Shown: in pieces, positions 27,287 through 35,502 of the stretch | Layout: the number at the start of each line of letters is the position of its first letter | Numbering within the stretch: the first letter of the stretch is position 1 | NCBI RefSeq assembly: GCF_000153925.1 | Contig: NZ_DS264364.1 | Location: 1-64,000, forward strand | Length of the DNA: 64,000 nt | Origin: [Ruminococcus] torques ATCC 27756 | GTDB lineage: Bacteria; Bacillota; Clostridia; Lachnospirales; Lachnospiraceae | Reading direction: 5' to 3' | The notes under the pieces: generated by a model | What the model saw: only the letters and a program-made list of their open reading frames with translations | What the model was told of the DNA's origin: nothing | Database searches by the model: none | Made by a program: the position numbers and the translations under genes

Positions 27287-27431
27287 AGATGTAACCGAAC
27301 GACTCATACAGATCAACCCGGCTTTAGCAAAAGAGGCGCGAAAGGTATTGGATACGAATAAGTCAGAACGTCATATTCGGGGAGGGATGGCTACGCGGGA
27401 AAAATATTTGCACAAAATGTTATCTGAATAG
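27282..27431 (+). pseudogene. spoIIID: C-terminal half of sporulation regulator SpoIIID
   Basis: Translation gives HKDVTERLIQINPALAKEAR, then a VLD-x-NKSERHIRGGMATREKY stretch to a TAG at 27429-27431. This matches SpoIIID from the end of its HTH recognition helix to the C terminus (B. subtilis: HKDLTERL, RHLRGG). Everything upstream of the attachment repeat is recombinase sequence, and the 5' half was not found in this window. SpoIIID is the mother-cell regulator of sporulation, so the gene is either broken or restored by excision or inversion. Confidence 0.85.
27283..27302 (+). repeat. Right direct repeat / attachment site within spoIIID
   Basis: ATAAAGATGTAACCGAACGA encodes the HKDVTER residues of SpoIIID, so this copy carries host sequence and probably forms the attR-like junction of the recombinase element. 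Confidence 0.75.
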
Positions 27432-27546
27432 AAGTGAAAGTTCTTTACAAATCGAGTCAGAGCCGAATATACTAGAAAGATACAGTAAGGTACGAATTAG
27501 CAGTAAGAGATAAACGCGAAGGTTTATATTTAGGCGGAGGTGACGA

Positions 27547-29097
27547 ATGAGGATCGTAATAGTTGACAGCGAAGAGACATCCAGAGAAGTCATTAAACAA
27601 GCTATAAACACAGTGGTTGAGACACATAAAATAAAATCAGGGTGCAAAATTGTCGGGGAAGCGGCAGACGGACGGAAAGGGTGTGAGATAATCGTGAAAG
27701 AACGCCCGGATCTTATTATCATGGATCTTGAACTGCCGGGGAAAAACGGTTTGCCACTTTTGAAAAAGATACGGTCTGAGCAAATTCACAGCAGAGTGCT
27801 TGTAATTACAAAAGATAATGATTTTGACAGGACAAGACAGGCAATTAGTTTTGGAGTGGACGAATATTTGCTGAAACCGGTGAAAAAAGTGCAAATTGCA
27901 AAAGCGCTGCAGATGATTGAGGACAAGTTGGCGGGAGAACTTGTGATAGAAACAGCTCTTTCCGTAGAAAATATTTTTATGGCATGTTTAAACGGACAGA
28001 TCCACAGAGATGAGATTGTTGACGGAATTACACACGAAAAGTATGGATTTACGCTTGCCGATCGCGGAAACCTGTTTGTGGTATGGCTTGGAAACGGCTA
28101 TATGGAGCAGAGGGAGATGACGCAAAAAATATTAGAAAAACTTGGACAGAATCAAGAATTTTCGGTTTGTGTGCTTCCTATTGATGAATGGCATCTTTTT
28201 ACTGTGATCATATATGGACCGGAGAAAAAAACAATACGGTATCCTTTTTTCAAAAATGAGGTAGTGTCACGATTAAGCGGAATGATCCGAGGGGAACTGG
28301 TCTGTTTGTGGGAGGATGTGCAGCATTTAGAAATGTTGAATGTATCACTTAAAAATCTACGGATGATACGGGAGTGGAATCTTTTCTTTGACAGAGGAGA
28401 TCTGATCAGACGCGAGGATGTAGAATCTATGGAAATCGTTCCTCTTAAATATCCGGCAGAACTGGAGAACAGGCTGCGCCGGTCGGCAGTTATTTCCAAT
28501 CGAAAAGAAATCATAAAGTGTTATTATACGTTGTATGATCTGTGTAAACGCGACCCGCATAGTCCGAGTCAGATAAAAGAAGTTTTGATTCGTTTTAACA
28601 TGGCTGTTTTGAACGCATATAAGCTGAAAAGAGAAATTCATTCGGAACTGCAGGTGCAAAAAAGCATGCAGGATATTGCGAAGGCGATGAGTTGGGGAGA
28701 AATTCGCGCCGCGGTAGAATTATTTTTCAGGACACTGAATTTTCAGGCAGAGGAAGAAAACGAAAATGCCGATTTAAGTCCGCTGATTCAAAAAGCGCTG
28801 CAGATGGTAAAAAAGGAATACGATCAGGGGATTACCTTGGAAGAAATGGCAGATAAATTATTTGTATCAGAAGAATATTTGAGCAGTCAGTTTAAAAAAG
28901 AAATCGGGGTAGGCTTTAAAGAAATGGTTCGTACATTACAAATAGAACGAATCAAAGAACTGCTTACCAACACGAAACTGAAATTGAATCAGATTGCGGA
29001 ATTGGCAGGATATTCAGATGCAAAATACATGAGCAGAGTATTCAAAGATGAAGTGGGCGTACTGCCAAGTGAATTCCGTAAATCGGCGCATTGCTGA
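27547..29097 (+). CDS. YesN/AraC-type response regulator (orphan)
   Basis: The 516-residue regulator begins with a receiver domain (phosphoacceptor D60 in LIIMDLELPG; KPVKK at the lysine position). A long middle domain of about 270 residues follows, then a C-terminal AraC double HTH with GITLEEMADKLFVSEEYLSS and IAELAGYSDAKYMSRVFK. GGCGGAGGTGA sets the start. No cognate kinase lies alongside, although such regulators usually pair with a membrane kinase; the partner may have been lost when the neighbouring island formed. Confidence 0.92.
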   Translation: MRIVIVDSEETSREVIKQAINTVVETHKIKSGCKIVGEAADGRKGCEIIVKERPDLIIMDLELPGKNGLPLLKKIRSEQIHSRVLVITKDNDFDRTRQAISFGVDEYLLKPVKKVQIAKALQMIEDKLAGELVIETALSVENIFMACLNGQIHRDEIVDGITHEKYGFTLADRGNLFVVWLGNGYMEQREMTQKILEKLGQNQEFSVCVLPIDEWHLFTVIIYGPEKKTIRYPFFKNEVVSRLSGMIRGELVCLWEDVQHLEMLNVSLKNLRMIREWNLFFDRGDLIRREDVESMEIVPLKYPAELENRLRRSAVISNRKEIIKCYYTLYDLCKRDPHSPSQIKEVLIRFNMAVLNAYKLKREIHSELQVQKSMQDIAKAMSWGEIRAAVELFFRTLNFQAEEENENADLSPLIQKALQMVKKEYDQGITLEEMADKLFVSEEYLSSQFKKEIGVGFKEMVRTLQIERIKELLTNTKLKLNQIAELAGYSDAKYMSRVFKDEVGVLPSEFRKSAHC

Positions 29098-29281
29098 TAC
29101 GATAAATGCATTAAAAAAGTACTCTTTTATAAAGAAATTCACCCTTTTAACTTTGGAAAAATATGATAATATGAGGTCTGGAAATTACAGATGATTGTTT
29201 TTAGGGAAAAATAGAAAGAAAATATTCTAAAAATATAAAAACAATTAAATTTCGCATAAATATTCAAAGGAGAGGTGAAAA

Positions 29282-29509
29282 ATGAGTGAAATGAAGATTA
29301 CATTCAAGCATCCTGATGAGATTCTTGATTTTGTAAACACGGTCTCCAAGTATGAATTTGACATGGATATGAAAAAAGGACATGTAGTCGTAGATGCAAA
29401 GTCATTACTTGGAATTATGCATCTTGGTATTAATAATGAAATTGCTTTGCAGATGTACACAGATGACTGTGAAGAACTTTGCAGAGAAATTGCAAAATAT
29501 GCAGCATAA
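29282..29509 (+). CDS. HPr-like protein lacking the active-site histidine
   Basis: The 75-residue protein aligns with the second half of HPr: VDAKSLLGIMHLGI corresponds to the conserved region around Ser46, and the ending CEELCREIAKY fits the last helix. The N-terminal G-L/I-H-A-R-P loop with the phosphorylated His15 is replaced by KHPDEILDFVNTVSKYEFD, so it cannot act as a normal PTS phosphocarrier. A regulatory, Crh-like role is possible because a serine sits at the Ser46 position. AGGAGAGGTG lies upstream. Confidence 0.8.
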   Translation: MSEMKITFKHPDEILDFVNTVSKYEFDMDMKKGHVVVDAKSLLGIMHLGINNEIALQMYTDDCEELCREIAKYAA

Positions 29510-29651
29510 GAAATTTTATGTTTAAAGAGATGTGTATGAAAGGTTGTCCGAATCTTGAAATTACAATCTTGCAAATAAAACATGAATAGAACTTGAATTA
29601 AAACCGAATTAAAACCGAAACGATGGAAACTACAAAATAGTTGAGAATAAT

Positions 29652-29689
29652 AAATTCCTGACGTATAATAAAATACGTTGGGAATTTTT
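29652..29689 (+). terminator. Terminator-like hairpin in the guaA leader
   Basis: AAATTCC and ACGTA pair with TACGT and GGAATTT, with a symmetric TG/TG internal loop, followed by TTTTTG. It lies 85 bases before the guaA start and 142 bases after the HPr-like stop: either a terminator for the latter or an attenuator. No purine-riboswitch core is recognisable before it. Confidence 0.6.
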
Positions 29690-29773
29690 GTTGCACTTGT
29701 AAAAACGGAAACGCCCAACTATAATGAGTACATAAAAAGCGGTTATCATGCCGTGTTAAACAGGAGGACAATC

Positions 29774-31321
29774 TTGAAGAATGAACTTGTGATCGTGCTT
29801 GATTTCGGCGGACAGTATAACCAGCTTGTTGCCAGGCGCGTAAGAGAATGTAATGTATACTGCGAGATCTATTCTTACAAAACAGATATTGAAAAGATCA
29901 AAGCAATGAATCCGAAGGGAATCATCCTGACAGGAGGACCGAATAGCTGCTATCTGCCGGATTCACCTACCTATACAGAGGAATTATTTAAACTGGGCAT
30001 TCCGGTACTTGGCTTGTGCTACGGTGCACAGCTTATGATGCATGTTCTTGGCGGGGAAGTGAAGAAAGCAGATGTGAGAGAATATGGAAAAACAGAGGTT
30101 TTGATTGATAAAACTTCTTCAAAGATTTTTGATAATGTTTCACCATCTACAATTTGCTGGATGAGTCATTTCGATTACATTTCCCGAATTGCTCCGGGAT
30201 TTGAAATATCCGCACACACGGCAGACTGTCCTGTAGCTGCCGCAGAAAATGCAGAAGAGAAGCTTTATGCAATTCAGTTTCATCCGGAAGTGCTTCATAC
30301 GGTAGAAGGAACGAAGATGATCAATAATTTCGTGAAAAATGTGTGCGGCTGTACCGGAGATTGGAAGATGGATGCGTTTGTAGAAAGCACGATTGAAGCA
30401 ATCCGCGCAAAAGTCGGAGACGGAAAAGTGCTGTGCGCTCTTTCGGGAGGCGTAGATTCTTCTGTTGCTGCAGTTATGTTGTCAAAAGCAATCGGAAAGC
30501 AGCTTACTTGCGTATTTGTCGATCATGGTTTGCTGAGAAAAGATGAAGGCGATGAAGTTGAAGCCGTTTTCGGACCGGAAGGACCGTATGACCTCAATTT
30601 TATTCGTGTCAATGCTCAGGAAAGATTTTATGCAAAATTAAAAGGTGTGGAAGAGCCGGAAGAAAAACGTAAAATTATCGGTGAAGAATTTATACGTGTA
30701 TTTGAAGAAGAAGCAAAGAAGATAGGTGCAGTTGATTTTCTTGTGCAAGGAACAATCTATCCGGATGTAGTAGAAAGCGGTCTTGGAGGCGAGTCTGCGG
30801 TTATTAAGTCGCATCATAATGTAGGCGGCTTGCCGGATTATGTTGATTTTAAAGAAATTATAGAACCGTTGCGAGATCTTTTCAAAGATGAAGTGAGAAA
30901 AGCCGGATTAGAATTAGGAATTCCGGAATATCTTGTGTTCCGTCAGCCATTCCCCGGTCCGGGACTTGGTATCCGCATCATCGGAGAAGTGAACGCTGAA
31001 AAAGTGAAAATCGTGCAGGATGCGGATGCCATCTACCGTGAGGAAATCGCAAATGCAGGATTAGATAGAAGTATCGGCCAGTATTTCGCGGGGCTTACAA
31101 ACATGAGAAGCGTCGGTGTTATGGGCGATGAGAGAACTTATGATTATGCTATTGCACTCAGAGCGGTGAATACAGTTGATTTTATGACTGCGGAAGCAGC
31201 AGAGATTCCGTATGAAGTGCTTAATAAGGTAATGAGCAGAATTATCAATGAAGTTAGAGGCGTGAATAGAGTTATGTATGATCTGACAAGTAAGCCGCCG
31301 GGAACGATTGAGTTCGAATAA
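29774..31321 (+). CDS. guaA: GMP synthase (glutamine-hydrolysing), full length
   Basis: The 515-residue enzyme aminates XMP to GMP. The glutamine amidotransferase domain is intact (nucleophile C82 in GLCYGAQ, and the His/Glu in QFHPEV). It is followed by the ATP-pyrophosphatase loop SGGVDSS and the C-terminal dimerisation domain ending in TIEFE. The start is a TTG at 29774, chosen because AGGAGG (29762-29767) is 6 bases away and this gives the standard N terminus. Its last codons are the attachment site used by the mobile element that follows. Confidence 0.95.
   Translation: MKNELVIVLDFGGQYNQLVARRVRECNVYCEIYSYKTDIEKIKAMNPKGIILTGGPNSCYLPDSPTYTEELFKLGIPVLGLCYGAQLMMHVLGGEVKKADVREYGKTEVLIDKTSSKIFDNVSPSTICWMSHFDYISRIAPGFEISAHTADCPVAAAENAEEKLYAIQFHPEVLHTVEGTKMINNFVKNVCGCTGDWKMDAFVESTIEAIRAKVGDGKVLCALSGGVDSSVAAVMLSKAIGKQLTCVFVDHGLLRKDEGDEVEAVFGPEGPYDLNFIRVNAQERFYAKLKGVEEPEEKRKIIGEEFIRVFEEEAKKIGAVDFLVQGTIYPDVVESGLGGESAVIKSHHNVGGLPDYVDFKEIIEPLRDLFKDEVRKAGLELGIPEYLVFRQPFPGPGLGIRIIGEVNAEKVKIVQDADAIYREEIANAGLDRSIGQYFAGLTNMRSVGVMGDERTYDYAIALRAVNTVDFMTAEAAEIPYEVLNKVMSRIINEVRGVNRVMYDLTSKPPGTIEFE
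31310..31321 (+). repeat. attL core at the end of guaA
   Basis: GAGTTCGAATAA contains the final Glu-Phe-Glu region and stop of guaA. Near copies occur at 37627-37638, 41702-41713 and at the end of the second guaA (44815-44826, GAATTCGAATAA). Confidence 0.75.
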
Positions 31322-31498
31322 GTTGGAGTATCAAAGAAACCCAGTATTTATGCGGGGTTGCGGCACTTCAAGAAGTCTTTTGATAACAAATTGATAACAG
31401 TTGCATAAGAGCCATTATTCTTGTAATCCAATGGTTTTGCGGTTAAAGAATGATTGACAGGTGGTTGTGCAACAAATAAATCCATATTATAAACTAAG

Positions 31499-31539
31499 CC
31501 CTTAGCTGTGGGTATGAAACTCATGGCTAAGGGTTTTTT
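31499..31539 (+). terminator. Terminator insulating the element repressor from guaA
   Basis: CCCTTAGC (31499-31506) pairs with GCTAAGGG (31526-31533) followed by TTTTTT on the plus strand. It sits just beyond the 3' end of the minus-strand repressor gene and would stop guaA readthrough. Confidence 0.75.
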
Positions 31540-31546
31540 GTCGTCT

Positions 31547-32080
31547 TTATTTATCTGGTTTGAGTTGGTCTTTGAACATTTCAACCAAAGCGTCACTAAG
31601 TTCCTGTGAGGGTACTTTTGCCCATCTCTGTGTGGTATCGAACTTCGGATAGTGGTAACGCCAGTTATCGTATTCTTCCCTGCTGATTTCTTCGGAAGAT
31701 AACTTGTCCGCCTGCTCTTTCCAAGCATAGAGCATTTTTAGTAGTTCGTGGGCGTTTTTTCCTTTTTCCTTGTTGACTTTCAGACAGATTTCTCCGTCTG
31801 CTTCGCTGACAGTCAGACCATACAGATCTTCAAGGGTAAACAAAGTGTGCATCAGTCCGATATAGCTGTCAATGTCAGGTACATCGAGGGCATGAGGGGA
31901 AACATCAAGTGCCTGTGCCAATGCAGCAGTAAGTTCCGCCTTCGGTTTTCTTGTTCCTGTTTCATATTGAGCTAAACGTACATCAGCACTTCGTTCAGGA
32001 AAACCGACAATCGTACCAAGATATTTTTGTGTCATTCCACGCAGAATGCGGAAAAAATGTATTCTTTCTCCAATAGCCAT
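31547..32080 (-). CDS. XRE-family repressor of the mobilizable element
   Basis: The 177-residue protein has an N-terminal Cro/C1-type HTH (about 3-62: GMTQKYLGTIVGF and ADVRLAQYETGTRKP) and a C-terminal region of unknown fold. It lies divergent from the excisionase/integrase genes, separated by a region with three copies of a 15-bp operator-like sequence, so it probably represses element genes and itself. Three consecutive ATG codons occur at 32086, 32083 and 32080; the last is best spaced from AAGGAG. Confidence 0.9.
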   Translation of the reverse strand: MAIGERIHFFRILRGMTQKYLGTIVGFPERSADVRLAQYETGTRKPKAELTAALAQALDVSPHALDVPDIDSYIGLMHTLFTLEDLYGLTVSEADGEICLKVNKEKGKNAHELLKMLYAWKEQADKLSSEEISREEYDNWRYHYPKFDTTQRWAKVPSQELSDALVEMFKDQLKPDK

Positions 32081-32111
32081 CATCATCGCTCCTTGTATAT
32101 GTAGTGTAATC

Positions 32112-32141
32112 AGTATAGCAGATATGTTTAGGAGAAGTCAA
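32112..32141 (-). promoter_or_regulatory. Promoter of the element repressor with operator Oa
   Basis: On the minus strand, -35 TTGACT (32136-32141) and -10 TATACT (32112-32117) are 18 bp apart. The operator-like TAGCAGATATGTTTA (32116-32130) lies between them. Confidence 0.65.
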
Positions 32142-32184
32142 GATAATACAAAACAAAAAAGTTTAATATTTTTCAAAAAACCGC

Positions 32185-32240
32185 TTGACACAAGCAAATA
32201 TGCTTAGTATAATGAATTCGAAATTAAGCAAATAAGTTTA
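32185..32240 (+). promoter_or_regulatory. Consensus promoter of xis/int with two operators
   Basis: TTGACA (32185-32190), 17 bp, TATAAT (32208-32213) is a perfect vegetative promoter. Operator Ob AAGCAAATATGCTTA (32192-32206) fills the spacer, and Oc AAGCAAATAAGTTTA (32226-32240) lies just downstream. A bound repressor would block both polymerase binding and escape. Confidence 0.8.
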
Positions 32241-32260
32241 GAAAAGAAGGAGGGCAATCT

Positions 32261-32449
32261 ATGGATAACAAATTTATTCGTGCCGGAGAAGTGGCACAGG
32301 AACTAAGCGTATCAAAGCCTTATGCCTATAAGTTAATTCGACAGTTGAATGAGGAATTGAAAGAAAAGGGCTTTATTACGATTGCGGGGCGTGTGAACCG
32401 CCAGTATTTCTATGAAAGGCTCTACGGAGCAGGAAAGGAGGAAAAATAA
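32261..32449 (+). CDS. Excisionase-like small HTH protein
   Basis: The 62-residue protein is a short winged-helix/MerR-like DNA-binding unit (AGEVAQELSVSKPYAYKLIRQLN) with a basic C-terminal wing, the usual form of excisionases or directionality factors in such elements. AGAAGGAGGG lies 8 bases upstream. Its last base overlaps the first base of the integrase ATG, so the two are coupled. Confidence 0.85.
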   Translation: MDNKFIRAGEVAQELSVSKPYAYKLIRQLNEELKEKGFITIAGRVNRQYFYERLYGAGKEEK

Positions 32450-33540
32450 TGCCGGTATTTAAGAATGAGGACAATGGAACATGGTATGTGATGGCAAGGT
32501 ATGTGAACTGGAAAGGCGAGCGTAGGCAGAAATGTAAACGTGGTTTTGCTACCAAGAAAGAAGCACAGGAATGGGAGCGGATGTTCCAGTTACAGAATGC
32601 TTCTGACCTTGATATGAGTTTTGAAGCCTTTACCGAATTGTATATCCGGGATGTGAAAACACGTCTGAAGGAGAACACATGGCTGACAAAGGAGCATATC
32701 ATCCGCACGAAGATACTTCCGTATTTCGGAAAGTTAAGGATTAGCGAGATTTCCACAAAAGAGATTATCACATGGCAGAATGAACTGCTTGCCTATCGGG
32801 ATGAGAAGAAAAAGCCATACTCACAGACCTATCTAAAAACGCTGCACAATCAACTGTCAGCCATATTTAATCATGCGGTACGTTACTATGAGCTGCGTTC
32901 CAATCCTGCCGCAAAAGTAGGAAATATGGGAAGTGAGGAACACAAGGAAATGCTGTTTTGGACAAAAGAAGAATACAAGAAATTCTCTTTTGAAATGATG
33001 GACAAACCAGTTTCCTTTTACGCTTTTGAAATGCTCTATTGGTGCGGTATCCGAGAAGGAGAACTTCTTGCACTGACCGCAGCCGATTTCGATTTTGAGA
33101 AAGAAACCGTCAGAATCAATAAATCTTATCAGCGGCTACACGGAGAAGATGTGATTACCACACCGAAAACAAAGAAAAGCAACCGCATGATCAAAATGCC
33201 GAAGTTTCTTTGTGAGGAAATGCAGGAATATCTGAGTATGCTTTACGGATTAAAGAAGAAAGACCGTATCTTTACAGTCACAAAAAGTTATCTCCATCAC
33301 GAGATGGACAGAGGGGCAAATGCCGCAGGGGTAAAGCGTATCCGCATTCACGATCTCCGTCACAGTCATATAAGTTTGCTCATTGATATGGGCTTTTCAG
33401 CGGTGGCGATTGCAGACCGTGTGGGGCATGAAAGCATTGACATCACTTACCAGTACGCTCATCTGTTCCCGTCAAAACAGACGGAAATGGCAGATAGATT
33501 AGATGATTTAGGGAAAGGAGAGGTTGAAAATGTCAGCTAA
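32449..33540 (+). CDS. Tyrosine integrase of the mobilizable element
   Basis: The 363-residue recombinase has an AP2-like arm-binding segment (about 1-50, GTWYVMARYVNWKGERRQK), a SAM-like core-binding domain (about 60-160) and a catalytic domain. The latter carries R in CGIREGELLAL, H-x-x-R in HDLRHSHI, H in GHESI and Y in TYQYAHL. It would integrate the element into the guaA 3' end. Downstream it overlaps the MobC-like gene by 11 bases. Confidence 0.95.
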   Translation: MPVFKNEDNGTWYVMARYVNWKGERRQKCKRGFATKKEAQEWERMFQLQNASDLDMSFEAFTELYIRDVKTRLKENTWLTKEHIIRTKILPYFGKLRISEISTKEIITWQNELLAYRDEKKKPYSQTYLKTLHNQLSAIFNHAVRYYELRSNPAAKVGNMGSEEHKEMLFWTKEEYKKFSFEMMDKPVSFYAFEMLYWCGIREGELLALTAADFDFEKETVRINKSYQRLHGEDVITTPKTKKSNRMIKMPKFLCEEMQEYLSMLYGLKKKDRIFTVTKSYLHHEMDRGANAAGVKRIRIHDLRHSHISLLIDMGFSAVAIADRVGHESIDITYQYAHLFPSKQTEMADRLDDLGKGEVENVS

Positions 33541-33865
33541 GAACAGGGATAACAAAAATCGTTGGAGAAACATTACGGTAGGGTTTCGGGTATCTCCCGA
33601 AGAAAATGAACTTATTAACAAGGCGGTTGCCTTATCGGGATTGCCAAAACAGGAATACTGTTACCGCCGCTGTTTGAATCAGGATGTGGTGGTACAGGGC
33701 AATCCGAGAGTGTATAAGGCACTCAAACTAGAACTTGATTCTGTCCTTACAGAGTTAAAAAGGATTGAAGCGGGAAACAGCGTGGATGAGGAACTGATGA
33801 ATGTAATTGAACTGATTTCCATTATTCTTGGCGGTCTGAAAGGAGAGGATGAGAATGGAAAATAA
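33530..33865 (+). CDS. MobC-like relaxosome accessory protein
   Basis: The 111-residue basic-then-acidic protein has the ribbon-helix-helix-like opening NITVGFRVSPEENELINKAVALSGLPKQEY found in plasmid mobilization relaxosome proteins (MobC family). It may help the relaxase open the transfer origin. GGAGAGG lies 8 bases before the ATG at 33530, and it overlaps both the integrase and the ATPase gene, giving a compact operon. Confidence 0.78.
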   Translation: MSAKNRDNKNRWRNITVGFRVSPEENELINKAVALSGLPKQEYCYRRCLNQDVVVQGNPRVYKALKLELDSVLTELKRIEAGNSVDEELMNVIELISIILGGLKGEDENGK

Positions 33866-34997
33866 AAAAGAAATGACTGCCCCGAATGTATCTGTTGGCG
33901 CAGATACGGAGCAGCCGATTCAAAAAATCGCTGAAAATAGTATATACGAGTATGAAGAAAATATCAAGAGTTTTGAGGAAATGCAAAGAGAAATGCAGTT
34001 GAGTTTAGACCCCTCTTATCTCAAAGCAGTTTCCATGAATGAACTGTTTGACACCCAGTATCAGAGCAAGCCGCCGTTAATTGACGGTCTGCTCTACCCC
34101 GGCACTTATATTTTTGCAGGTTCTCCTAAATTGGGAAAGAGTTTTCTGATGGCACAGCTTGCCTACCATGTCAGCACAGGCACACCACTTTGGAATTATA
34201 CCACCCGAAAAGGAACGGTATTGTATCTTGCCCTTGAAGATGATTACCGTCGCTTGCAGGAACGTTTGTACCGGATGTTTGGAACAGAGAGTGCAGACAA
34301 CCTTTTCTTCTCTGTTTCGGCTGGTCAGCTGGGAAAAGGATTGGATGAACAGCTTGCAAGGTTTGTGGCAGAGCATACGGACACGAAATTGATTATCATT
34401 GATACCCTTCAGAAAGTGCGTGAAGTTGGCGGAGATAATTATAGTTATGCAAACGATTATCAGATTATGGCAAGATTGAAAAGTTTTGCAGACGCCCACG
34501 GTCTTTGTATCCTGCTTGTACACCACACAAGGAAACAGACGGCGGATGATAAGTTTGATATGATTTCGGGGACAAGTGGACTGCTTGGTGCGGCAGACGG
34601 AGCGTTTCTCCTTCAGAAAGAAAAACGGACAGGCAATGCAGCAACTTTGGAAGTATCAGGCAGGGATCAGCAAGACCAAAAACTATACCTTGTCCGTAAT
34701 ACGGAAACTTTGTTGTGGGAGCTGCAAAGGGCAGAAACCGAATTGTGGAAAGAGCCGCCTGAACCTTTACTGGATGAGATTGCCGAACTTGTTATGAAGG
34801 ACATTTCTTCTTGGGAAGGTTCAGCAACGGAACTGGTTTCTCTGATAAAGGTAGAAATTCAGCCCCACGTTATTACAAGAAAACTGAACATTCTTTCAGG
34901 GAGATTGTATGCAGAACATGGCATTTATTATAAGAACAACCGTACCCATGATGGAAGAAAAATACGGTTTTGGAAAGACGATACGGAAACAGCGTGA
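33855..34997 (+). CDS. RepA-like AAA ATPase/helicase of the element
   Basis: The 380-residue protein is a RecA-fold ATPase of the RepA/AAA_25 type: Walker A GSPKLGKSFL, Walker B KLIIIDTLQK and a following VLLVHHTRK-like sensor region (ILLVHHTRK). Such proteins act in replication of excised elements. The start at 33855 is used because the ATG at 33849 abuts the GGAGAGG ribosome site. Confidence 0.88.
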   Translation: MENKKEMTAPNVSVGADTEQPIQKIAENSIYEYEENIKSFEEMQREMQLSLDPSYLKAVSMNELFDTQYQSKPPLIDGLLYPGTYIFAGSPKLGKSFLMAQLAYHVSTGTPLWNYTTRKGTVLYLALEDDYRRLQERLYRMFGTESADNLFFSVSAGQLGKGLDEQLARFVAEHTDTKLIIIDTLQKVREVGGDNYSYANDYQIMARLKSFADAHGLCILLVHHTRKQTADDKFDMISGTSGLLGAADGAFLLQKEKRTGNAATLEVSGRDQQDQKLYLVRNTETLLWELQRAETELWKEPPEPLLDEIAELVMKDISSWEGSATELVSLIKVEIQPHVITRKLNILSGRLYAEHGIYYKNNRTHDGRKIRFWKDDTETA

Positions 34998-35094
34998 CAG
35001 TTGGTGACAGTTGTGACGGTATTTTTGACAACGGGGGCAGTATTAAAATAACCGTCACAACTGTCACATACCGTCACAGAGAGGATGGGATACG

Positions 35095-35370
35095 ATGAGA
35101 AATGTGCAAATATCACAGGAATTATTTATGCAGCTGCTCCGCTTTCATTTGATTGAAGATGAGAGTTGCGAGAAAGAAATTAAGAAGGAGTTGGAGAAAA
35201 AATTGGACAAGATGGTCATGCGTGACCTGTTTGGAAAATCAAAAACTGCACCGACAAAGGAAGAACGGGAACGGGCAAGAAAAGAATATCTGGACAGACG
35301 TGGAACTGACAAAAGCAGAGGAAAAAACTCTGATCTGGCTTGCCGGATGGGAAGAAAGTACCGTAGATAA
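35095..35370 (+). CDS. Small coiled-coil element protein (complexin-2-like annotation)
   Basis: The 91-residue charged protein begins MRNVQISQELFMQLLRFHL and has a helical, Lys/Glu-rich middle (KEIKKELEKKLDKM) ending at KEYLDRRG, after which the reading frame seems to stray into a basic tail. Proteins of this type are often annotated complexin-2 in Clostridiales mobile elements (recalled). It follows GAGAGGATGGG. Its last 71 bases overlap another open frame that looks more protein-like. Confidence 0.7.
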   Translation: MRNVQISQELFMQLLRFHLIEDESCEKEIKKELEKKLDKMVMRDLFGKSKTAPTKEERERARKEYLDRRGTDKSRGKNSDLACRMGRKYRR

Positions 35371-35461
35371 TCTGCTGTCAGTCATAGAAAAAGCAGCCCG
35401 GATACGGGCAGAGAAAAAGGGCGGATACGCCCATAAATCTAAGCATGAGTCCGAGAAGTAA
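35300..35461 (+). CDS. Overlapping small element protein
   Basis: A 53-residue frame beginning at GTG 35300 (VELTKAEEKTLIWLAGWEES, then VDNLLSVIEKAARIRAEKKG) overlaps the preceding gene in another frame. The LTxAEExTLxWLAGW pattern looks like genuine amphipathic protein sequence. Either it is an independent overlapping gene, or the two frames are one protein joined by a frameshift near 35290. No strong ribosome site is visible. Confidence 0.5.
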   Translation: MELTKAEEKTLIWLAGWEESTVDNLLSVIEKAARIRAEKKGGYAHKSKHESEK

Positions 35462-35502
35462 TCGGATTTTGTTAAACAAAAACAAGCCCTCGGCGTTTGA
35501 GA

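Larger units (their letters stand above)
21784..27302. mobile_element. Mosaic mobile island ending inside spoIIID
   Basis: The left limit is the ABC exporter break; the right limit is the recombinase attachment repeat inside spoIIID. Between them lie a phage remnant, a small element-type gene, the three-gene sce7726/sce7725/RES cassette and a large serine recombinase, all much more AT-rich than the flanks. Left and right target genes differ (ABC exporter versus spoIIID), so this is not one clean insertion. Confidence 0.6.

Noticed and set aside
29510-29773. Purine riboswitch in the guaA leader
   Set aside because: The conserved junction sequences of the purine aptamer are absent; only a simple hairpin with a T-run is seen.
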